From positions 25,967,078 to 26,031,077 of the forward strand of contig NC_133778.1 of NCBI RefSeq assembly GCF_003597395.2: a DNA stretch of 64,000 bases. Direction: 5' to 3'. The notes under the pieces were generated by a model. It was not told the DNA's origin and did no database searches. It was given only the letters and a program-made list of their open reading frames with translations. This DNA comes from Chelonoidis abingdonii. Taxonomy: Eukaryota; Chordata; Testudines; Testudinidae. Within the stretch, counting starts at the first letter, position 1; every line of letters begins with the position of its first letter. Made by a program: the position numbers and the translations under genes. Shown here one piece after another: positions 32,426 through 42,724 of this stretch.

Positions 32426-33345
32426 TACCCGCAGAAATCGAGGTCCCCCCACCTATATCCTACCGAGGACTCAAGGTGTGACCTGGTCAATTTAGGGAAC
32501 ATCCACCATTTCCCTTCTGAGGACTCAGGGCATAAGGCACCTACCTTTAACCACACTCAGGAAGAAACCTGGTCAATTTAAGTACCCGCCCCTTCCCTCA
32601 GAGCTCAGGGTTCTACAGGTCTGTGGAACCCTTTCCCAGTGAAAGAGCCTTAAACAGCTGTGCTCTAAACATGTATTTATTAGCAACACACACAGAATAC
32701 ATATATGAGGAAAGCTCTTATGCTCACCACTCCCAATATACAAACATCACCTAATGACCAGTCAGGATCCACTCATCTGGGGGTTCCTGCCGATGCCTCT
32801 GCACGTCACGGTTGTGTAGACGGGTCAGAGTTTCAGCAGCTTGATGTTGAACTGCTGTCTGGAAATGGTTCCCAAAGAACGTTGTTTTTCATATACATTA
32901 TATAGGTAAACTAGCTCCCTTGTTCAAATTTATTAAACCTTTCAGATTATCCTACACTCCTAAATAACAAAAATTTAACCAATTATAAACTGATACCTAT
33001 GTGTCTTTCCTGCCCAAGTTTTTTATATTTTATTTTTCATACCTAAATTCTAACTTGGTTGTGATCTTCTCTGTTTATGCAGATGATCAACATAAAAATG
33101 CTGGTCAGTGTTTCTTACCATTTATTGAATATCTTTCTCTATGCTCCCTAATTTCCCGGTATCTTTTCAACCCTGGTGGTTATAACTCTTAGCAGGGACA
33201 TTCCTGAGGTGGGGATGCTTTATCAGCAGAACGTTATTTATTTTAAATGTTAGTGGTGATCTCACTGTTTCACCAAAGGGGTGGGGGTGGGGCTGAGGGT
33301 GGGAGTATTGATCAGGTCTCAGGCCTACAACATCATGACATCTGC
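32426..33345 (-). mobile_element. probable LTR, minus orientation
   Basis: In minus orientation it shows a TATATAATG box (plus-strand CATTATATA, 32897-32905) and, about 220 bp downstream, an AATAAA signal (plus-strand TTTATT, 32676-32681). The downstream U5-like part is C/G-richer. Terminal bases and target duplication are not settled. No internal coding sequence. Confidence 0.5.
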
Positions 33346-33544
33346 TTAAAAATATCCTATTTGGGTTTCTGTATTTAATTAAGACTTAAGTGCTGTGCTC
33401 CCTGAGGCTAAAATAAACAGAATATCACCCATGCCTTTTTCGTGGAAAACAGAGTTGTACCCCAGTATAGTGAACCTACTTTAAACAATTTATCTTTACT
33501 ATTTAATTTCTTTCCAGAAACTTGGTGTCAATTTCTTGCCTCAG

Positions 33545-33703
33545 ATTAATTATTATTATGAATTTGTATTATAGTGGCACACAAAAGCACATACGAATAG
33601 CAAGAGAGAGTCCCTGCCCCAAAGACCTTGTAGTCTAAAGAGAAAACACAGATAAAAGGTGGGAGTACAGAAGGGTGAAATGGCTTGCTTAAGGTCACAT
33701 AGT
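33545..33703 (-). mobile_element. MIR-like tRNA-derived SINE, first part
   Basis: It contains GAGAGAGTCCCTGCCCC, GACCTTGTAGTCTAAAG and AAGGTCACATAGTAGG, in the order of amniote MIR/CORE-type SINEs read in the complement orientation. It continues at 34507 with TGGCAGAGCTGGGAATAG after an insertion. Confidence 0.7.
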
Positions 33704-33709
33704 AGGTTT

Positions 33710-34500
33710 GATGTGGTGTATCAAACCCACGCAGGGCCTGAATGAGTTAAGGGGAGCTTGTGAGCACAATCAGCCTCATCCTGCTACACCTGAGGTTGGT
33801 GTGAAGCCTGAGGGAGGAGATAAAAGATGAAAAGCCCAGTTTAGTCACTGCTGACCAGGGGAGGGAGTAGACCTCTTGACATAGCCTTGTGGAGGAACAC
33901 CTGGCTAGGTCTAGAGACTACATTGAAACTGCCTGGATGGAAGGCTCAACTGGGGCTAGAGCCTAACTAGAGACTCTTAAGTGTCAGAACTGCCTTGGGG
34001 CAGGTAGGCATGATGCAAAACTCTTTTATTTCTTTTGGTTCCTCAAGTAGTTTGGATCTCCTTTGTTTTGGGTCCTGCAGAGCATCTGCTGGGCAATAGA
34101 TTGTGAGAAGGGTCTAATGGAGGCAATGGTAGAAAGTAGCCCAGGGACAGACCAGATGATCTGAATGAACAGACCTTGTCTGGAACCCAGAGGAAAGGAT
34201 GGGCCTGTGTTTCCCTACTGTTCCACTGAGAGCAGGGGTGTGAAGGCCCTGGCCCAGAGCCAAGGGCTGAAAGGCCCAAAAGCCTGAAGTGGAGCCAAAC
34301 ATCTGGTGTGAAAGCAATGATATGTGGGACTCTGGTTTCCCAAAAGGGGCAGGACTTTAAGTGACCTGGGTAGAGGGCAAAGTCACAGGAAGAGACAGAC
34401 CACCACAGGGACAGAGTGACTGTCGGCAGGGAGCACCAAAGGAGGAGAAAAGCCACTCTACTATGTCTGTCCAGCGGTGGTGCACTGGCAGGTGAGTTGC
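33710..34500. mobile_element. solo-LTR-like insertion (791 bp) in the MIR copy
   Basis: A 6-bp direct repeat AGGTTT (33704-33709 and 34501-34506) flanks it, and the SINE text continues across the gap. The insert begins (T)GATGTGGTGTATC and ends GAGTTGC, with GATAAAAG near 33810. It carries no coding motif. LTR identity is inferred from size, edges and flank repeats. Confidence 0.62.
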
Positions 34501-34506
34501 AGGTTT

Positions 34507-34550
34507 AGAATAGGTCAATGGCAGAGCTGGGAATAGCTCCCACTGAAGTA
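34507..34550 (-). mobile_element. MIR-like SINE, second part
   Basis: AGAATAGGTCAATGGCAGAG then CTGGGAATAG, the next block of the same SINE after the inserted LTR-like segment. Confidence 0.65.
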
Positions 34551-34605
34551 ATGCACAGAGATGGACTCATTGATTTTATGGAGTTCATTGTGGAGCCAGT
34601 CTACA

Positions 34606-34822
34606 GCTATATCTGCACTACAGCACTTACAGCGGCACAGCTACACGAGCATTGTCTCCTATCAGCTTAATGATTCCTGCCTCGTGCTCTCCAACCAACA
34701 TAGTGCTGTCCACACCAGTGCTCAGGTCTGTATAATTTACAGTGCTCAGGAGTGTGGATTATTCACACCCCTGAGTGATGTAAGTTATACCTCAGTAACC
34801 TGTAGTGTAGATAAGGTCTAAG
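34606..34822. mobile_element. foldback MITE (CTATATCTGCACTA type)
   Basis: The left end GCTATATCTGCACTACAG is inverted at the right as CTGTAGTGTAGATAAGG. The inner arms GTGCTGTCCACACCAG and GGAGTGTGGATTATTCAC recur in the related element at 41491. No coding region. Confidence 0.65.
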
Positions 34823-34824
34823 TG

Positions 34825-35930
34825 AGAAAGTCTTAGAGTTCTTCTGTCTTCACCAATATGGCTCCAGTCTTGCAGTAAGATGAACTCCAGCAAAGCCCCG
34901 CTTCTGTGTGGCTCTTCATGAACTTCAAAGGGGCTCTGTGTGGGTGCAGTGGTCCACCTGGATGCATTTTCTTGCAGAACTAGGGAAAGAATAATTTTTA
35001 AATCTTTATAAAAATCTAGATACAACATTTTAGAAACATCTGCACTTTCTTTCTAAAGATTTGTGTGGAAAATGTTTTTCATGAGCAATTAATTAGAATA
35101 TTTTCTTGGTAATGTTACATGTAAAGCAGCAGAAGCATGTGCGTGTGTGTATGGGGTGAGACAGGCAATTCTTGAAGAGAAGCACTTTTTTCCCCCCATA
35201 GATAACTCTTTAGCCCACTCTGGTGGCTGGACTGTTCTCTTTTCCAGGACACTGGTGTGGGGAATATGTTTCCAGATGTTAAGTTGTCTTTGTTTTATAG
35301 CACATATGATTGTTACCTTCGGTGTGGATTGGAACTTCCATTTTAGAGTAGAAAACAGGCTAGATCTGGGGAACTGAAAAGGGGCTATCAAAAAGGCATC
35401 AGCTTTAAATAACTCTACCCTGGTAGAACAATAGGTTGCTAGAGGCAGAACGGTTGACTTTTAAAGACTGTCTGCCAGTGATTCCACCTGGGGTGGCAGT
35501 AGGGAAAATCCCACTAGGACAGGAACAAAAGAAGGTATCGCAGACTGCTTTTAAAATTGCTCTGCTGTCTAAGCAAGAGAAGCCTTTTCATCACCAGACC
35601 CAGAAGACTCAGTAGGAGGAAGGGAGGCAGGAGAGACTTGGCCAACTTTAAGGATTTGGCTCAAACCCACAGGCTCACAAAAAGGAGCTGAGATCAGACT
35701 AAGGGGTATTGCATTAGGTGTGTTTTGTTTTGTCCAGCTCTGTCAGTTTTGTGCAGTCTACAAGTTAAGTATGTGTTTGTGTATGTGTGTAAGTTCCTTT
35801 TGAAAGTCCCATGTTTCTTATTGGAATTGTTACCTGGTCCCCAAAAGAGTTAACCTATTATCCAGAGCACCCTTAGGAGTGGACTCTGGGACAGCATGCA
35901 TAAGCAACTGAGGAGGACAGAGGCAGGGTG
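34825..35930. other. unique DNA, no gene seen
   Basis: No gene. Open frames here share no family motifs. GTGCGTGTGTGTATG at about 35140 and TGTGTTTGTGTATGTGTGT at about 35770 are small TG tracts. Confidence 0.45.
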
Positions 35931-35934
35931 ACCA

Positions 35935-36045
35935 AATATCCCGATTTTATAGGGACAGTCCAGATATGTGGGCCTTTTTCTTATATAAGTGCCTATTCCC
36001 CCCCCACCTCCCTGTCCCGATTTTTTTCATCCTTGATGTCTGGTC
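35935..36045. mobile_element. short MITE (AGGGTGACCA type)
   Basis: Left end AGGGTGACCAAATATCCCG and right end CTTGATGTCTGGTCA are loosely inverted. The centre has GGGACAGTCC and CCTGTCCCGATTT. A truncated complementary copy is at 37672-37725. Confidence 0.7.
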
Positions 36046-36312
36046 AGCTTCGACAGAGGGCAATTGGATTGCAGGGACCCGTGCCCCAAGAAGTGGTACA
36101 GACAAGGCAGGGAGTCTGTACTCCAGGAATGTTTCTGAGAGGCCAGAAAGTGTGTGTGTCTGGATGCTTCCCAAACTCAATTGGCTTGAAAATATGTGGG
36201 ATCCAAAAACTGGATCTGGTTATAACAGCCTGCTGACTGTTCACAGGGGGACTCAGCCAGGATTCTAACATCTGGCATAGTGGCCTTTGATACATTTTGA
36301 GCCTCTATAGAA

Positions 36313-36385
36313 ACTAGCCAAACTGTAAGACTGCTGTCACTTATAGAAGATGGGAGGGGAGAGAGCCTGGAGGAGAATGAGGAAA
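36313..36385 (+). repeat. local duplication, copy 1
   Basis: ACTG-T-AAGACTGCTGTCAC then TTATAGAAGATGGGAG matches 37021-37080 with few differences. Family not recognised. Confidence 0.65.
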
Positions 36386-36387
36386 TG

Positions 36388-36845
36388 GAATATTTTGAGA
36401 TTCTTTTTAATAGTAGATCAGCTTGTTTAGTACTCAATATTAAAAAATATTTTTTTTGTTAATGTTCATATCATGGCAACTTAAAGTTTAAATCCCTAAA
36501 ATATTAGCATCACGAGAGACATGCAACTGGTAAAACAGGATTGACTGATCTGTAATGTCTAAGAACCACCACAGACAAGTGAGGAAAAATAAATTGCTTG
36601 TGAGAAGGTCAGAAAAATCCAGTACCAAGTAATATGTATGTGTTTAATTCTGAAGATGGTTACAATAACCATCGTCACATAAATACACTAACTTTCAGGT
36701 TTTATTATTGCATCACTATTATTTTTCAGAGTACAGCAGCAGAGAATTTTGTCCAAGAATTTAGATTTTCAAATTTGTTTAGAGAAGAGATGTGACACCT
36801 GAGCAAAAAGGACACCACCTCTTATCAGCTATTCGCAGTTAGAGA
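36388..36845. other. unique DNA, no gene seen
   Basis: AT-rich sequence between the duplicated unit and the palindromic MITE. Confidence 0.4.
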
Positions 36846-36847
36846 TT

Positions 36848-36955
36848 GGGGCCAAGATTCAGCAAGGTACTTGAGCATGGCACTTCAGTGGGAGTACTCA
36901 TATGCTTAAATTATGCATGGTCTTAAGTAATGTGCTGAATCAGGACCTAGTATGG
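36848..36955. repeat. old palindromic MITE (TTCAGCAAGGTACTTGAG type)
   Basis: GATTCAGCAAGGTACTTGAG on the left and AAGTAATGTGCTGAATCAGG on the right are inverted around CACTTCAGTGGGAG. Related to 6306 and 25140. Confidence 0.7.
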
Positions 36956-37005
36956 CAATTAATTTCAGAGAGAGAAAACAATTGAGAAGTCTGATAACAG
37001 CTCCT

Positions 37006-37080
37006 CTAGCAACCCAATAAACTGCAAGACTGCTGTCACCTATAGAAGAGGAGTTGGCCAGGAGGAGAAAGAACTAGCTA
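37006..37080 (+). repeat. local duplication, copy 2
   Basis: CAAGACTGCTGTCACC and CCAGGAGGAGAAAG match 36321-36375 in the same orientation, about 0.7 kb apart. Confidence 0.65.
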
Positions 37081-37089
37081 TATTAGAAT

Positions 37090-37670
37090 GGACTGGAAAG
37101 ATAAGGCTCAGCAACCTAAAGTATAAGGATGGAATCACTTAATGGATTCTTCCTTCCCATGGTTGGAGTTGAAAAATGTACTGTATGCACACTAGCACAG
37201 CCAAGATTCACATTAAGACCTTGAGCTGAAGTGAGTGTCTCTTATTTGAATCACTGGCTGCTTTGCTAGCCATTTCTTGCCTTGGAATACCTTGCATCAT
37301 CAAGAAACAAAACAGTGGTTACAAACCTAGGAGTAAATCACAATTCTGACAGTTTGCTTTCCTTGGAAAATAGCATATCGTATTATTTTCTGACTCATTC
37401 CATCAAATGATATGGAATATGCTAACAAAAGCTGGTATCTGTCATGGTACATCATCTTACAGATTGACCTGTATCAATAAGGGAAACAGGAAAGCAAAAG
37501 TCCCTGACCTTGTAAAGAGATCTGTATGGGAAAAATCCCAATTAAGTCAGTAGGAGTGCAAGTAAGCATAAGAGATTGCTAACACAGAACCTTTTGCAGG
37601 AATGGGCATGCTGGAACAAACTTTATAGTGAGAGTGCTGAGAGTCATTGAATCAAACTGTTACACCCTGT
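37090..37670. other. unique DNA, no gene seen
   Basis: Nothing recognised. Confidence 0.4.
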
Positions 37671-37671
37671 G

Positions 37672-37725
37672 TATAGGATGACCAGATAGCAAATGTGAAA
37701 AATCGAGACGGAGGCAGGAAGTAAA
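37672..37725. mobile_element. truncated copy of the AGGGTGACCA MITE
   Basis: TAGGATGACCAGATAGC then AAATGTGAAAAATCGAGACG is the complement of the right half of the 35935 element. The other half is missing. Confidence 0.6.
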
Positions 37726-37729
37726 GGCA

Positions 37730-39930
37730 CAGCCCTAGTTCCAGTACCTATCGGAGTAGGGGCTAAGTTTGTTTAAATGGAGCTCACAATTCCTTCACAT
37801 TGTCACCATTTAATCTAAATTACTTTGGGGAAAAAAGTGGGTGCATTAAAGCAGAACTATTTCTACTGCTCACACAGGAAACATTAAGAGGCCATTGTAA
37901 CCACTTCTATATAAGAGATCTTCAGTATGTGAAATACTCCTTCCTAGTCCCACTACCAGCAAAAACATTTAGCTTCAGAATGAATTAGATTCAGTAAAGT
38001 ATCAAGAGGCTACATATTCTTTTCTTAGTGGTAACAATTAAGGAAATGAAAAAGCAACCACAAAAAGATAATAGATCAATGGGGCTCTTGAATATTCGGA
38101 AGCTAAATTCATTTGAGATGCATAATGTATAAAATGCCCCTTGCTTCCTTCATATTTTAACTTCATGCTGATTCCCTCTTAATCACCAACCAACCTGAGG
38201 GCCCAAAGATATTACAGATTTTTATTACCAGAGCTGAACATGAACCAGAACCCTAATAATCATTAGACAGCACATCTGTAAAGTGAGCTCAAAGGGAACA
38301 TTTCTCAAATGAGCTGGAAGGAGCTGTAAAAAGCTTATTTCCGGTGCTACTATGGGACTGAAGCATGTTTTAGTCCAATGTACTAATCAGTATTAAGTCT
38401 CAAACATTCTTTATTAATACAGGATCAGGTGTCCTTGCACCATTTATCTGCTCATCATAGAACACCTTTTTTTTCTTGTAAAAAAAAGTCTTGCTGCTTG
38501 TTGAAAAAGTAAAATAATGAAAACTGAAAAGTTAAATAGTGAAAATTATTATTTTTTTTTTTTACTTTTTCAGATTTCAGGGATGAGGAGGGATGATGAC
38601 ATTTGAAAATTGTCATAGAAAGCAGACACTTTTGCAGAAATATTTGGTTAAGCTAAAATCTTAATTTTCTTTCGGTGGACAATTTTCAGTGTGCCTTAGC
38701 TCATCACTTTTTCCTCCTCCTTATGCGCTAAAGATCTTCCAAAAGCAAGAGGTGTTCACCGACCATAAGATTTTCTAGAAAGTATCTAATTGCAGAATAC
38801 TTATGAAAAATAGGAAAAATCTACCATTGAGTTCTCCATATACATCACTCAAGCAATGGTGACATGTATTATGAAGTTATCAGAACCCAATGGAATTATT
38901 GTATTGTGTGACATGAGTGTTTGTTATATTTACTAATTATATATATTATACCTCAAAAATCAATTTTTGAGGTGTATCTCCTTTGTCTAGAACTATTTGT
39001 CCACAGTGATCTGCATAATTTTAAGTTCCAGCTATATGGAAATGTTCTGTTTCTTTCCAACTACATTTGCTTGAAAATAACTAAATCAGAAATTATGATG
39101 AATAAAATCCTTGCAGATAGTGGGCGTACATTTTCCTTTGTCTTTTTCTTGCTCCTAATGTATTTATAGAATCTTTTCTTAGTCTTATAGTTTTCTTACT
39201 TAGACATAATAACACTCCATTTTTTTTTTTTTTTTTTGCCTTTCACACAGATAACCAAGCTGGTATTTCCCATTAACTTCCTTTCTCCTCCGAATACTGC
39301 AAAGACACTATGGCTAAAATCCCGGTTCCATTGAAGTCAGTGGCAAAACTCCTAGTAATGTATTATACATCTTTGAACATACTCCTTGAGAGTATGCTTT
39401 TGAGCTTGAAAGGTAGTGAGATAGCTGTGAATCTCCGTAAAAGACCCGCATAAATACTATCACCACTGAACGGACAACAGCTACCCAGGGTTACTGCAGA
39501 GTGATATCAGATAGGACACAACTATTTCCTCTCTATACTATGTTTTGCTATGTACAATGATAGGATCCTTGGTGAGACAGATCCGATAGTTTTTTATTTT
39601 ATTTTATGTAATATAGTTAAGGTTTCATTTTGGGTTAATACTGGTTTTTATAAAAAGGTGACCTTGCACTTGATAAATGACTTCAGATACTGCAGAGATG
39701 AGTGGTGCAGAAATTAATGTGGTAATAATAAACTTGAGGGTTTAAATGTAGGTAAAAGAATGAAAACCATCCTGTGAAAAAGGGAAAAATCCATTTGGAA
39801 GTGATATTTTGGTATTTGGCAAACAAATTGATTTGGTGATCTATAGTAGACCCCCCCACACACATACACACACGCACTCACAAACACAATGCTGTCACTG
39901 TGATCTACTGGGGCACAATCCAGACTAATG
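37730..39930. other. AT-rich unique DNA, no gene seen
   Basis: T-runs at 38553-38564 and 39220-39238, and a CA tract at 39855-39880. CATTGAAGTCAGTGGC near 39330 is a MITE-core trace. No exon. Confidence 0.45.
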
Positions 39931-39934
39931 AGAA

Positions 39935-41490
39935 GCTGTGTCACCCGTGCCCTGTAACCGTGTGTGCTCTTGCTGATGTAGCCTCCAACCTGAACTGCTC
40001 ACAAACAGCCTCCAGCATGAAAGTCACTCCCAGATAGGTTTGTGTGTAGCTGCAGCCTGCTAGCCACACCTTGGCTCTTACCAGCCTCAGTTATGCTGCA
40101 GGGAGACTCCCACACGCCCTCAGTCCCAGATCTTCCCCCAGAAATGTATGTCCTGTACTGCCCAGCCCACTCCTGGACAGCACACGTTTATATAAAATCC
40201 ATTATTTCTGGACAGTACAAATATGTTAAGTCTGTTGTTCCATTAAAGGGACAATATGTCATCTTATTCTTTTACATAGTTTCCAGACCCTCCAACTTAA
40301 ACACACTGGATTAGATACAACAGTCAAACAAAAAAGAGATCTTACATTCATTGTGGATAGTTCTCTGAAAACATCCACTCAATGTGCAGCGGCAGTCAAA
40401 AAAGTGAACATAATGCTGGGAATAATTAAGAGAGGGATAGATAATGGGACAGAAAATATCATGTTGCCTCTATATAAATTCATGGTATGCCTACATCTTG
40501 AATACTGCATACACGTGTGGTCATCCCATCTCAAAAGATGGAATTGGAAAAGGTTCAGAAAAGGGCAACAAAAATGATTAGGGGTATGGAACAGCTTCTG
40601 AATGAGGAGAGATTAACAAGACTGGGACTTTGCCATCTCTTTTCCAAGCTGAAAAGGGGAGATATGATTGAGGTCTATAAAATCATGACTGGTGTGGAGA
40701 AAGTAGATAAGGAATTGTTGGTTGTTATTTTTCATAACACAAGAACTAGGGGGTCACCAAATTAAATTAATAGGCAGCAGGTTTAGAACATTAAAATGAA
40801 GTATTTCTTCACACAATGCACAGTCAACCTGTGGAACTCCTTGCCAGAGGATGTTGTGAAGGCCAAGGAGGGTTAAACAGGTTAAAAAAAAATAGATAAA
40901 TTCATGGAGGATAAGTCCAACAAAGGCTATTAGCCAGGATGGGCATGGATAGTGTCCCTACCTCTGTTTTCCAGAAGCTGGGAATGAGCAACAGGAGATG
41001 GATCACTTGATAACGTGTCTGTTCATTCCCTTTGGGGCACCTGCCATTGGCCACTGTCAGAGGATAGGATACTTGGCTAGATGGACCTTTGGTCTGACCC
41101 AGTAGGACCGTTCTTATGTTAAGTTTAACAACAAAGAGATCTTAAGCGAATATAAGTAATGAGGCATAAAAGTATGAAAACAAAGATAAAACATGCCAAA
41201 CTTAAATTACATTAGATTCAAGCAAAGTTTCTTGTGACATGCAGATTACTGACCAAATTGTCAGGGTAGGACTGCCGAGCCCCCCATCATAGTCCAACAG
41301 CAGGTTTCCTTTGTCATCTTAGGTTCCATGCCAGAGACAGACAGGGAGAAAGAGGAAGGTGTCTTGTAGTGTCTGCACCTTGTTTTTATAGTCCTGTTCT
41401 CCCACTTCCTTTGAGAAGCGTTTCCAACTGGGAGCAAGGTGACAGGTGGGTTGATAAAGAAATGAAACTCCATGCTGTTTCTTTGCTAAG
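39935..41490. repeat. probable older interspersed repeat hosting the CR1 insertion
   Basis: The text on both sides of the CR1 copy (39935-40344 and 41133-41490) joins into one continuous sequence: CTGGATTAGATACAACAG before it, AAGCGAATATAAGTAATG after it. It reads like a familiar turtle repeat, class uncertain, and may extend past the MITE at 41491-41775. No protein motif found. Confidence 0.4.
40345..41132 (+). mobile_element. CR1 LINE 3' fragment with 12-bp target duplication
   Basis: An exact direct repeat AAAGAGATCTTA at 40333-40344 and 41133-41144 flanks the copy. The plus strand reads the C-terminal part of CR1 ORF2 with broken frames ([44 protein letters not shown]), then the 3' UTR with GGATGGGCATGGATAG and GGATACTTGGCTAGATGG. 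It is a 5'-truncated, dead copy. Confidence 0.9.
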
Positions 41491-41775
41491 GCTGTGTCTA
41501 GGCTAAAGACCGTACAGTGGCACAGCTGTAGTTGTGCCACTGTAAGGTCTCCTGTGTAGTTGCTCTGTGCCGGTGGGAGAGCACTCTCCTGCTGGCATAA
41601 TTAAATCACCCCCAACGAGCAGCAGTAGCTATGTGGGCAGGAGAGTGTCACCTGCCAAAATAGTGCTGTCCACACCAATGCTTTTGTTGGTGAAATTTGT
41701 CGGTTGGAGTTCTGTTTTTTCACACTCCTGACGGACAAAAGTTTTGCCAACAAAAGTGTGAGTATAGATAAAGCC
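41491..41775. mobile_element. foldback MITE (CTGTGTCTAGGCTA type)
   Basis: Left GCTGTGTCTAGGCTAAAGAC and right AGTATAGATAAAGCC are inverted. The inner arms TTTTGTTGGTGAAATTTGTCGG and GACAAAAGTTTTGCCAAC form the long hairpin typical of this family. A related copy is at 34606. Confidence 0.75.
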
Positions 41776-41924
41776 TAAGTAGATTTTTGTCCCTGCCCCC
41801 TTCCTTGCCAAAAGATTGCCACTCACCAGGTAATGGTCCATCAGCTTGTTGACACCTGGCTGAGGTGGCAGCTCACCCTTTGTCTCTGGGAAACTGGTTT
41901 AGCTGCTCTCCAGCCTTATCTGGG

Positions 41925-42720
41925 AAATTTCTTGTTCTTCCTGTTTGTTCCTTATACTCCGTGCATTTATGTATAGACATCTGGGAGATTAAGCAAATTC
42001 CTCCACTGATTTCCTTGTTGCCCCTATGACTCAGTTGTAATTTTCCACATCTCCCTTTGTCCCAACATCTAGCTCCAAGTTAAGGTCACCTCTTTTTATA
42101 TCTAGATGTGGGCTTCTATCTGCCTTCTTTTGAACCTAGGCTGGGGAGTTGCTGTGCAAAGATGCTCTTCCTGTTCTTTGCCAGGTGGACCTTATCTCTT
42201 CTCACCAATCCTCCTTCCTGTAACAGTATCCCATGGTCAAGGAAACTGAAGCCCTCGTGTCCACACCATCTGTGCAGCTGTGCACTTATCTCTCTCTGCT
42301 TGGGCCTTTACCCTCAGCTGGGATGATGGATGAAAACACTACTTCCACCCCCTGATTCCTTTACATTTACTCCCAGAGCCCTATAGTCATTGCTGATCTG
42401 CTCAGGGTCATACATGGCAATATCATTAACACCCACATGAATGAGCAGCAGGGAACAGTGGTCAGAGGGATGAATGAGTTTTGACAACCTTTCTGTAAAG
42501 TCACAGATGCAGGGTCCAGGCAGGCAGCACATTTGCCAGGACATTATGTCAGGTTGGCACATGGATGCCTCCATCCCCTTCTGAAGAGAGTCCCTGCAAG
42601 TCCCCCAGCTCTGGGAGTAGGTGGCAGCAGTCAGTCTCCTCCCCATAGAGCAGCTGTTTCTTCTTCTTCCTATGGTGCTACTGTAGTAATCTCTCTAATC
42701 AGCTAGGTTCCTCCATCCTG
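41925..42720 (-). pseudogene. second non-LTR LINE lineage: ORF1 esterase end and ORF2 start
   Basis: The minus-strand frame at 42646-42314 carries an SGNH-esterase-like segment (LLLIHVGVNDIA, with GVND for the usual GTND; then DYRALG). About 340 bp further, the minus strand reads YINARSIRNKQEEQE (plus 41930-41974), the usual opening of a LINE apurinic-type endonuclease domain. This ORF1-end plus ORF2-start order fits the CR1/L2 clade but differs in sequence from the CR1 copy at 45-50 kb. The frames are interrupted by stops. Esterase function and endonuclease are both inferred from short motifs. Confidence 0.65.
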
Positions 42721-42724
42721 GATG

